Shown piece by piece: positions 18,099 through 23,683 of a stretch of 23,683 nt of DNA. The DNA is taken from NCBI GenBank assembly GCA_902615165.1, contig CACMNZ010000014.1, positions 1-23,683 on the forward strand. The letters run 5' to 3'. The notes beneath the pieces are model-generated. The model ran no database searches and was not told the DNA's origin. It worked only from the letters and a program-made list of their open reading frames with translations. The position numbers were made by a program, and so were the translations under genes. The DNA comes from an uncultured Prochlorococcus sp. (GTDB lineage Bacteria; Cyanobacteriota; Cyanobacteriia; PCC-6307; Cyanobiaceae). Each line of letters starts with the position of its first letter. Positions within the stretch are counted from its first letter, which is position 1.

Positions 18099-19217
18099 TT
18101 GGAATACGGATTAGATCTCGAATATAGTTTTAATGAATTCCTGAAGGGTTTTGGCCTTTCCAGCGAAATCGCTCATATAATTTGGCTCCCTCTACCTATG
18201 CTTTTAGTTTTAGTAGCGGCAGTTGTTGGTGTTTTAGTAACAGTTTGGCTTGAAAGAAAAATATCTGCTGCTGCTCAACAAAGAATAGGTCCCGAATATG
18301 CAGGAGCGCTTGGTGTCCTCCAACCAATTGCAGATGGTCTTAAGTTACTTGTAAAAGAGGATATTATTCCTGCTAAAGCGGATGGAATTCTCTTCACGGC
18401 AGGACCTATTTTAGTTCTTGTCCCAGTTATTCTGTCCTGGTTAATAGTCCCTTTTGGACAAAACCTTTTAATAAGTAACGTTGGTATTGGAATTTTCCTT
18501 TGGATCGCTTTAAGCAGTATCCAGCCAATTGGACTTCTTATGAGCGGATATGCGTCAAATAATAAGTACTCTTTATTAGGAGGTTTAAGAGCAGCAGCTC
18601 AATCAATAAGTTATGAAATCCCTCTAGCTTTATCTGTACTGGCTATCGTACTAATGACAAATTCTCTAAGTACTATTGACATTGTCAACCAACAAAGTGG
18701 TGCTGGGATCTTAAGTTGGAATATATGGAGACAGCCAGTAGGTTTTATAGTCTTTTGGATCTGTGCTCTTGCAGAATGTGAGAGACTTCCATTTGACTTA
18801 CCAGAAGCGGAAGAAGAATTAGTTGCAGGATATCAAACTGAATATGCAGGAATGAAATTCGCATTGTTCTATCTTGGAAGTTACATTAATTTAATCCTTT
18901 CAGCTTTATTGGTATCAATACTTTATTTAGGAGGATGGGGTTTTCCTATTCCAGTTGAATTAATTGCTAATTTTCTAAATTTGCCAATCAATTCACCCCT
19001 CATACAAGTTTTCACTGCATCAATAGGAATTGTAATGACTGTATTGAAAGCATATCTTTTAGTTTTCATTGCAATTTTATTGCGTTGGACAACTCCTAGA
19101 GTAAGAATAGATCAACTATTAGATCTAGGATGGAAGTTTCTTCTTCCAATTTCTCTTGCTAATCTTTTGATAACTGCAGGATTAAAACTCGCTTTTCCGC
19201 AATTCTTTGGTGGTTAA
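18099..19217 (+). CDS. ndhA: NAD(P)H-quinone oxidoreductase subunit A-type (NuoH homologue)
   Basis: Membrane subunit at the junction of the NDH-1 membrane and peripheral arms, helping form the quinone entry site. It has 372 residues and about eight membrane segments. Highly conserved stretches are [20 protein letters not shown] (about residues 50-69), [11 protein letters not shown], and the acidic loop [20 protein letters not shown], followed by [11 protein letters not shown]. The start is TTG at 18099; the short N-terminal segment before the first membrane helix agrees with cyanobacterial NdhA. First gene of ndhA-I-G-E, with a 76-base gap from gltA and a hairpin right after its stop. Confidence 0.97.
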   Translation: MEYGLDLEYSFNEFLKGFGLSSEIAHIIWLPLPMLLVLVAAVVGVLVTVWLERKISAAAQQRIGPEYAGALGVLQPIADGLKLLVKEDIIPAKADGILFTAGPILVLVPVILSWLIVPFGQNLLISNVGIGIFLWIALSSIQPIGLLMSGYASNNKYSLLGGLRAAAQSISYEIPLALSVLAIVLMTNSLSTIDIVNQQSGAGILSWNIWRQPVGFIVFWICALAECERLPFDLPEAEEELVAGYQTEYAGMKFALFYLGSYINLILSALLVSILYLGGWGFPIPVELIANFLNLPINSPLIQVFTASIGIVMTVLKAYLLVFIAILLRWTTPRVRIDQLLDLGWKFLLPISLANLLITAGLKLAFPQFFGG

Positions 19218-19219
19218 AC

Positions 19220-19237
19220 TTAAGTAAAATTACTTAA
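19220..19237 (+). repeat. Perfect inverted repeat (hairpin) just after the ndhA stop
   Basis: TTAAGTAA (19220-19227), a 2-base AA centre and TTACTTAA (19230-19237) form an 8-base perfect inverted repeat starting 3 bases after the ndhA stop codon. In RNA, about seven pairs with a tight loop could form. With only one G-C pair per arm it is too weak for a classic terminator, and no clean T-run follows. A processing site, a 3'-end stabiliser or a transcription-factor half-site pair are all possible. Confidence 0.5.
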
Positions 19238-19285
19238 ATTAAAAATTAATCCACTAAAATAAAATAACTAAGTAAATTCTTCAAA

Positions 19286-19912
19286 ATGAATAATTTCCTT
19301 CAACAAATAAATAGCTATATCAAAGAAGCATTTAATGCTGGCAAATATTTATATAATGGCTTATCAGTTACTTTTGATCATCTTCGAAGAAGACCTGTTA
19401 CTGTCCAATATCCATATGAAAAATTAATACCTTCTGAAAGATATAGAGGAAGGATACATTATGAATTTGATAAATGTATTGCTTGTGAAGTTTGTGTGAG
19501 AGTATGTCCCATAAATTTACCAGTCGTTGATTGGGTTATGAATAAAGAAACAAAAAAAAAGGAATTAAGAAATTATTCTATAGATTTTGGAGTTTGTATA
19601 TTTTGTGGAAATTGTGTTGAATATTGTCCAACTAATTGTCTTTCAATGACCGAAGAATATGAATTAGCTACTTTTGACAGGCATAATCTTAATTTTGATA
19701 ATGTCGCACTTGGCAGATTACCTACAAACGTCACAACAGATCCTTCAGTTAAACCTCTAAGAGAACTTGCCTATCTTCCTAAAGGTGTCATGGACCCTCA
19801 TGAAATCCCAGCTTCAGATACTAGAGTTGGTAAATTACCAGAAGAAGTCTATGATTGGATGAGGCCAGAATCCAATGAAGATAAAGATAAAGTTTCTAAT
19901 CCAAACAATTAA
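19286..19912 (+). CDS. ndhI: NAD(P)H-quinone oxidoreductase subunit I (2x 4Fe-4S)
   Basis: Iron-sulfur subunit of the NDH-1 peripheral arm that carries electrons toward the quinone site. It has 208 residues, the usual cyanobacterial length. Two ferredoxin-type clusters are bound by Cys64, Cys67, Cys70 and Cys74 ([12 protein letters not shown]) and Cys104, Cys107, Cys110 and Cys114 ([12 protein letters not shown]); as usual each fourth cysteine serves the opposite cluster. The N-terminal amphipathic segment (1-30) packs on the membrane arm, and the charged C-terminal tail after about 180 is poorly conserved. It follows ndhA after 68 bases and precedes ndhG by 13. Confidence 0.97.
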   Translation: MNNFLQQINSYIKEAFNAGKYLYNGLSVTFDHLRRRPVTVQYPYEKLIPSERYRGRIHYEFDKCIACEVCVRVCPINLPVVDWVMNKETKKKELRNYSIDFGVCIFCGNCVEYCPTNCLSMTEEYELATFDRHNLNFDNVALGRLPTNVTTDPSVKPLRELAYLPKGVMDPHEIPASDTRVGKLPEEVYDWMRPESNEDKDKVSNPNN

Positions 19913-19925
19913 TTTCCGTTAATTT

Positions 19926-20525
19926 ATGTCCATTGCAATAACAACTCAAATTATTTGTTTTACAATTCTATCTTTAGTGATCCTTATCGGAGCACTTGGT
20001 GTTGTATTACTCGAAAGTATTGTTTATTCAGCCTTTCTTCTAGGAGGAGTCTTCATGAGTGTGGCAGGATTATATCTTCTTTTAAATGCAAGTTTTGTTG
20101 CTGCAGCCCAAGTTTTAGTTTATGTGGGTGCAGTTAATGTTTTAATAATCTTTGCAATAATGCTAGTTAATAAAAAAGAAGACTTAAAGCCCATCAATGA
20201 TATTAAATCAAGAAGAATCATATCAACATCAATATGTTTAACCCTGCTAAGCCTTTTAATAAGAGTTGACTTAACTAATGTATGGAGTCTATCGAGTCCT
20301 CAAAACTCTATTGGAGAAGAATCAACTATCCGAATTGGTGAACATCTATTTAGTGATTATTTACTCCCATTTGAAGTTGCATCAGTTTTACTTTTAATGG
20401 CAATGATTGGAGCTATCGTTTTAGCTAGAAGAGATGTAATGAGCAAGGATATTTCCACTGGATTACCTGTTGACCAAGAGTTGATTGAAAAATCATCAGA
20501 ACCATTACTTACAAATAAAAATTAA
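19926..20525 (+). CDS. ndhG: NAD(P)H-quinone oxidoreductase subunit G-type (NuoJ homologue)
   Basis: Membrane-arm subunit of NDH-1. The 199 residues form about five membrane segments: roughly 5-25, 30-50, 57-78, 98-115 and 145-167, the last in LPFEVASVLLLMAMIGAIVLARR. The region AAAQVLVYVGAVNVLIIFAIMLV covers the conserved third helix. The C-terminal 30 residues are soluble and variable. The ATG at 19926 follows the ndhI stop by 13 bases, and ndhE starts 18 bases later, so it is inside a tight operon. A 60-codon open frame in another phase at 19955 is only a shadow. Confidence 0.96.
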   Translation: MSIAITTQIICFTILSLVILIGALGVVLLESIVYSAFLLGGVFMSVAGLYLLLNASFVAAAQVLVYVGAVNVLIIFAIMLVNKKEDLKPINDIKSRRIISTSICLTLLSLLIRVDLTNVWSLSSPQNSIGEESTIRIGEHLFSDYLLPFEVASVLLLMAMIGAIVLARRDVMSKDISTGLPVDQELIEKSSEPLLTNKN

Positions 20526-20543
20526 CCTTTCACCTTTCTTCTA

Positions 20544-20864
20544 ATGAATTTAGAATCAATTCCTATTCAAGCTTTTTTAATAGTATCTTCAGCACTATTC
20601 TGTATCGGCATTTGGGGATTATTAAATAGCAGAAATGCCGTCAGAGTTCTTATGAGCATTGAATTAATGCTCAATGCAGTAAATATAAACCTGATGGCGT
20701 TTTCCTCCTATATTGATAATAATTTAATTCAAGGACAAGTTTTTACAATTTTTGTCATTACTGTTGCTGCCGCAGAAGCAGCCGTTGGATTAGCTATATT
20801 GTTATCTCTTTACAGAAATAGGGTAACTGTAGATATGGAAAGTTTTAATTTATTAAAATGGTAA
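20544..20864 (+). CDS. ndhE: NAD(P)H-quinone oxidoreductase subunit E-type (NuoK homologue)
   Basis: Small proton-channel subunit of the NDH-1 membrane arm. It has 106 residues with three membrane segments at about 8-28, 33-53 and 64-89. The two membrane glutamates thought to move protons are present: Glu40 in SIELMLNAVN and Glu78 in AAAEAAVGLAI. The length is slightly above the 100-102 common in the family because of a short C-terminal tail. It is the last ndh gene of the cluster and is followed after 9 bases by nadK. Confidence 0.96.
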   Translation: MNLESIPIQAFLIVSSALFCIGIWGLLNSRNAVRVLMSIELMLNAVNINLMAFSSYIDNNLIQGQVFTIFVITVAAAEAAVGLAILLSLYRNRVTVDMESFNLLKW

Positions 20865-20873
20865 AACCATTAA

Positions 20874-21776
20874 ATGAAACTTTCATCTGTTCTTATTTTA
20901 TATCGATCAGATAGTTCTTCAGCTCAAGAGGCTTCTAAATTCTGCGAAGAAGTCCTCAAAGCTAAAAATATCGAATCAAAAAGAATTCAAAGTGATTTTC
21001 ATAGAGATGAAATTGAAAAACATCTTTATAATAAGAAATTGCAACCAAATATTGGCATAGTTCTTGGTGGAGATGGAACCTTCCTAAAATGTGCAAATGC
21101 TTTAGCTGATTATGATATACCTTTATTGAGTATTAATATTGGTGGTAATCTGGGATTCCTAACTCAAGAAAAAGATTTTTTGTTTGACAAATCTTTTATT
21201 GAAATTCTTGAAAACGAAGATTATACAATTGAATTTCGTAATAGATTAAATTGTAATGTTTGTATTAACGGGACAAGTTCTGATAAAAAAATTATAAAAA
21301 GCTACGACGCCTTAAATGATTTTTATTTTAAATCTGTTGAAGAAGACGTTTCTCCTACCAACCAAATAAAAATTGAAATAGATAGTGAGAAGGTGAATGA
21401 ATATAAAGGTGATGGATTAATCATATCTACATCTACTGGCTCAACAGCCTACTCAATGGCTGCAGGAGGTCCAATAGTGCATCCAAGTATTGATGCGATG
21501 ATAATAAACCCTATATGCCCGATGAGTTTGGCTAGTAGACCTATAGTAATACCTAATACAAGTAAGGTGATTATTAAACCTGTGAAAAAGAGTAAAGGGG
21601 AAATTAAATTATGGAGAGACGGTTCAAAATGTATGACTATTAAGGAAACTTATTATTGTGAGATCAAAAAAGGGCAAAAACCCTGCAAAATAATAAAGTT
21701 TAAAAAAAGCACTAATTACTATAATACTTTAATAAAAAAACTAGATTGGAAAGGTGATTTATCTCAAAAAAATTAA
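20874..21776 (+). CDS. nadK: NAD kinase
   Basis: Phosphorylates NAD to NADP using ATP; cytoplasmic. It has 300 residues, standard for bacterial and cyanobacterial NadK. The diacylglycerol-kinase-like signature GGDGT is at 65-69 ([10 protein letters not shown]), and the second conserved block [16 protein letters not shown] is at about 185-200, with the NAD-binding acidic loop between. Cyanobacteria usually carry two NAD kinases; which paralogue this is cannot be told here. It begins 9 bases after ndhE and its stop abuts the next start codon, so it is most likely read from the ndhA-I-G-E transcript, supplying NADP for photosynthetic electron transport. Confidence 0.95.
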   Translation: MKLSSVLILYRSDSSSAQEASKFCEEVLKAKNIESKRIQSDFHRDEIEKHLYNKKLQPNIGIVLGGDGTFLKCANALADYDIPLLSINIGGNLGFLTQEKDFLFDKSFIEILENEDYTIEFRNRLNCNVCINGTSSDKKIIKSYDALNDFYFKSVEEDVSPTNQIKIEIDSEKVNEYKGDGLIISTSTGSTAYSMAAGGPIVHPSIDAMIINPICPMSLASRPIVIPNTSKVIIKPVKKSKGEIKLWRDGSKCMTIKETYYCEIKKGQKPCKIIKFKKSTNYYNTLIKKLDWKGDLSQKN

Positions 21777-22274
21777 ATGGCCTTAGAAATAGAAAGAAGA
21801 TTTCTTATAAAAAATGATAATTGGAAAGAATTCATAACTAAAAAAATTTATATTGAACAAGGATATTTATCCAAAAGTTTAGATGATTGGATTATCAGGA
21901 TAAGGTTTTCGGGCAAAAACTCTAAAATTGCACTAAAAAAACATATCAAAGGCTTTACCAACTTTGAATTTGAATACTCAATTCCGCGAAGTGATGCTGA
22001 AATAATAATGTCAAATCTTTCAAATACAATTAAAAAAGAAAGATTTTTTTTAAAAGTTGAAAAAAAATCTTGGATTATAGATTGCTTTAAAGAAAATAAT
22101 TATCCACTTGAAATTGCAGAAATTGAACTTGCCAATGAAGAGGAGGATTTATTGCTACCGTCCTTTATTTCAAAAGAAATTACTGGGCTGACCCGTTTCT
22201 CCAATTTCAATCTCGCTAACAATCCTTTTACACAGTGGGAAGAAGACTATTTGACAACTTTCAAAAGTAACTAG
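21777..22274 (+). CDS. CYTH-domain protein (triphosphate tunnel metalloenzyme family)
   Basis: A 165-residue single CYTH domain. The family opens with ExExK; here it reads EIERRF (residues 4-9), with Arg at the basic position. Later charged strands fit the tunnel fold: QGYLSK, DWIIRIRF, ALKKHIKG, FEFEYSIP, KKERFFLKV, PLEIAEIEL, and a C-terminal EITGLTRFSNFNLA with a final acidic TQWEED. Relatives hydrolyse inorganic tripolyphosphate or thiamine triphosphate, or make cAMP; the short bacterial stand-alone form most often acts on tripolyphosphate. Substrate here is unknown. Its ATG directly follows the nadK TAA with no spacer, implying coupled translation and perhaps a related role in phosphate or nucleotide metabolism. 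Confidence 0.87.
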   Translation: MALEIERRFLIKNDNWKEFITKKIYIEQGYLSKSLDDWIIRIRFSGKNSKIALKKHIKGFTNFEFEYSIPRSDAEIIMSNLSNTIKKERFFLKVEKKSWIIDCFKENNYPLEIAEIELANEEEDLLLPSFISKEITGLTRFSNFNLANNPFTQWEEDYLTTFKSN

Positions 22275-22340
22275 TCAAAAGTACCACTCATCCTTTATAT
22301 TTTTTTTATATTTAAGTAATTTAATTTTTATTTTCTTCAG

Positions 22341-22529
22341 ATGTATGGTCTTTACGACAAAGAAGGAATATTGAGATTCATCAATTCAGACAAAGAAGCA
22401 TGTATTGCATATGCTGAACTCTTCGAATTAGGTTCTACAAATTATTGTTTAATGGATTTAGCTAATAATACAAAAAAAGCAAAGGTTAATACTAATCTTG
22501 ATCAGAGTCTGGAAGTGAACAACAATTAA
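22341..22529 (+). CDS. Small conserved-looking hypothetical protein (62 residues)
   Basis: I do not recognise a function. The protein opens MYGLYDKEGILRFINSDKEAC, followed by an alpha-helical AYAELFEL segment and a short YCLMDLAN strand, then a polar tail. It resembles short proteins seen in marine picocyanobacteria, though I cannot verify that without a search. No signal peptide or membrane segment is visible. Two cysteines (21 and 36) lie in the ordered part. It starts 66 bases after the CYTH gene, a gap that is strongly T-rich and lacks an obvious ribosome site, and its last 38 bases overlap the 3' end of the PedR-like gene on the other strand. Confidence 0.65.
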   Translation: MYGLYDKEGILRFINSDKEACIAYAELFELGSTNYCLMDLANNTKKAKVNTNLDQSLEVNNN

Positions 22530-22770
22530 ATCCATCTCTACAAATTTTTCCGTTGTCCATTGCCCAATTCAAAAGTGCGACTCTGTTTTTAGAACCAGTT
22601 TTCGTAAACATATTACTTACATGATTATCAACAGTTCTTTTACTAATAGTTAGTTTGACCGCAATTTCTTGATTTGTAAGCCCATCAGCTACGAGATCGA
22701 TGATTTCCATCTCTCTTGCTGAGAGACCCATCATATCAATGTTGTTTACTTCTTCTTCAACCATTTGCAT
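22492..22770 (-). CDS. pedR: Small LuxR-type transcription regulator, PedR-like
   Basis: A 92-residue DNA-binding protein without receiver domain. The LuxR/NarL helix-turn-helix spans about 15-70: LSAREMEIIDLVADGLTNQE then KRTVDNHVSNMFTKTGSKNR. The C-terminal tail KICRDGFNCCSLPDSD has three cysteines (77, 83, 84). Size and Cys-bearing tail resemble PedR of Synechocystis, a light- and redox-responsive repressor/activator whose activity depends on thioredoxin reduction of a cysteine. That match comes from memory of the family and was not searched. A Shine-Dalgarno-like GGAA sits 8 bases before ATG 22770; a second ATG two codons in is possible. It diverges from metF and its 3' end overlaps the 62-residue gene. 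Confidence 0.78.
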   Translation of the reverse strand: MQMVEEEVNNIDMMGLSAREMEIIDLVADGLTNQEIAVKLTISKRTVDNHVSNMFTKTGSKNRVALLNWAMDNGKICRDGFNCCSLPDSDQD

Positions 22771-22778
22771 TTAAACAG

Positions 22779-22788
22779 TTCCTTTTTT
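22779..22788 (-). promoter_or_regulatory. Ribosome binding site of the PedR-like gene
   Basis: On the minus strand AAAAAAGGAA lies 8 bases upstream of ATG 22768-22770. It is one of the few recognisable Shine-Dalgarno-like sites in a window where most genes lack one, and it supports the upstream ATG over the one six bases further in. Confidence 0.5.
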
Positions 22789-22847
22789 ATATTTATTAAG
22801 TTTAGCAATCTCAGTACACTTGTTAACCAACTAGGAAACAAAAGCAA

Positions 22848-23683
22848 TTGAAATCAAAACTTCAGCAGACTTTAGAAAAAAGATCTAAGGTCATAACGGC
22901 AGAGCTAATGCCGCCAAGAGGTGGAAACCCCATAAGATCTCTTAAGATAGCACAACTTTTGAAAGATAAGGTACATGCTGTTAACATTACTGACGGAAGC
23001 AGAGCTGTAATGAGAATGTGCAGTCTAGCAATGTCTAAACTATTACTGGAAAATGGAATAGAACCAGTAATGCAAATATCTTGCAGAGATCGTAATAAAA
23101 TTGCTTTACAATCAGACATTTTGGGAGCAAATGCTTTAGGAATTAGAAACATCTTATGCGTTACCGGTGATTCAGTAAAAGCCGGGGATCAACAAGATGC
23201 TAAGGCCGTACATGAATTCGAGTCAGTTAGGTTGCTTCAACAAATTCAGGCCTTCAATAAAGGTATTGATCCTACTCTAGGAGAACTTTCCGATAAAAAG
23301 ACATGTATTTTTGCAGGTGCTGCAGCTGATCCAAATTGCAAGAATCAAAGAAGTTTAGAAAATAGAATGAGAAAGAAAAAAGAGGCTGGAGCTGCATTTA
23401 TACAAACTCAAATGGTTATGGAAAAAGAAAATTTGATAGAATTTTGCGAAAAAATTAGTAATCCTCTCGAAATTCCTGTAATTGCGGGTGTATTCCTATT
23501 AAAGTCTTACAAAAACGCTCTCTTTATAAACAAATACGTCCCAGGCGCGAATATCCCTGAGTATATCTTAGATCGTCTTAAAGATGCTAAAGACCCTTTA
23601 CAGGAGGGTATTAAAATTGCAGCTGAACAAGCTCATGATTTTATTAATATCGCAAATGGTATTCATCTAATGGCCGTAAAAGC
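22848..23683 (+). CDS. metF: Methylenetetrahydrofolate reductase, C-terminus cut by window edge
   Basis: Flavoenzyme that reduces 5,10-methylene-THF to 5-methyl-THF, the methyl donor for methionine synthesis. The window contains 278 codons of a family that usually runs to about 290-300, so only the end is missing. Seen are the opening ITAELMPPRGGNP (16-28, with the family's catalytic Glu19), QISCRDRNK, the NILCVTGD segment with its conserved Asp, a CIFAGAAADP block and the GAAFIQTQ strand. The start is TTG 22848, preceded by AGGA at 22833-22836 (11-base spacing); the next in-frame start would be too far inside. It diverges from the PedR-like gene across 77 bases. Confidence 0.95.
   Translation, partial: MKSKLQQTLEKRSKVITAELMPPRGGNPIRSLKIAQLLKDKVHAVNITDGSRAVMRMCSLAMSKLLLENGIEPVMQISCRDRNKIALQSDILGANALGIRNILCVTGDSVKAGDQQDAKAVHEFESVRLLQQIQAFNKGIDPTLGELSDKKTCIFAGAAADPNCKNQRSLENRMRKKKEAGAAFIQTQMVMEKENLIEFCEKISNPLEIPVIAGVFLLKSYKNALFINKYVPGANIPEYILDRLKDAKDPLQEGIKIAAEQAHDFINIANGIHLMAVK

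Noticed and set aside
22261..22282. Direct repeat CAAAAGTA at the end of the CYTH gene
   Set aside because: Two copies of an 8-base AT-rich word, one partly in coding sequence; no sign of an attachment site or mobile-element scar.
22785..22847. Possible NtcA or other regulator site (GTA-N8-AAC) upstream of metF
   Set aside because: The right half does not match TAC of the NtcA consensus, and metF is not a usual NtcA target.
22862..23152. 96-codon minus-strand open frame
   Set aside because: It is the antisense shadow of metF, whose plus-strand frame carries clear family motifs and runs off the window.

Overview
The window is about 23.7 kb of AT-rich DNA (roughly 30% GC by eye). It carries tightly packed housekeeping genes of an oxygenic phototroph. 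A Mg-protoporphyrin methyltransferase (chlM), NDH-1 subunits of the cyanobacterial type (ndhH, ndhA-I-G-E), a phylloquinone (men) gene set, a Ycf29-type regulator and a PedR-like regulator together point to a marine picocyanobacterium. Low GC, very short intergenic gaps and small proteins fit best with high-light Prochlorococcus. That assignment is inferred from gene content and composition; no database search was run.

Layout. 1-2114: the 3'-truncated release factor 2 gene prfB (minus strand, with a programmed +1 frameshift) diverges from grxC-gshB (glutaredoxin, glutathione synthase). 2107-7152: a phylloquinone block, with menF on minus, menA-menC-menE on plus coupled by ATGA overlaps, and a menI-like thioesterase on minus. 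7162-11940: ndhH (minus, just upstream of menI), rsmH, a cysteine desulfurase, a Ycf29/LuxR response regulator and chlM. 12030-15232: purE, cysC, a SUI1-family protein, trpB and a rhodanese. 15292-18022: an unrecognised membrane-anchored Lys/Asn-rich protein and citrate synthase gltA. 18099-22274: ndhA-ndhI-ndhG-ndhE, then nadK and a CYTH-domain protein, probably one long plus-strand operon. 22341-23683: a 62-residue conserved-looking hypothetical protein, a small orphan LuxR regulator (PedR-like) and the 5' part of metF.

How the genes fit together. Several serve the photosynthetic electron transport chain and its redox balance: phylloquinone for photosystem I, NDH-1 for cyclic and respiratory electron flow, NAD kinase for NADP supply, glutathione and glutaredoxin, chlorophyll synthesis, and a regulator that may sense electron transport. 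The rest is core metabolism (tryptophan, purine, sulfate activation, citrate, one-carbon) and translation (RF2, 16S methylation, SUI1).

Architecture. Gene direction alternates often. There are eight divergent and seven convergent junctions, and the convergent ones range from a 38-bp overlap to a 15-bp gap with no clear intrinsic terminator. I saw no tRNA, rRNA, transposase, integrase, CRISPR array or other sign of an accessory island, and no gene-free stretch above 300 bases; the longest gap is 124 bases, before gltA. I did not find a convincing undescribed system. The best leads are small: the prfB recoding site, an apparent Lys-to-Arg change at a catalytic position of MenC, the PedR/62-residue overlap, the NDH-nadK-CYTH linkage, and the unrecognised membrane-anchored protein.
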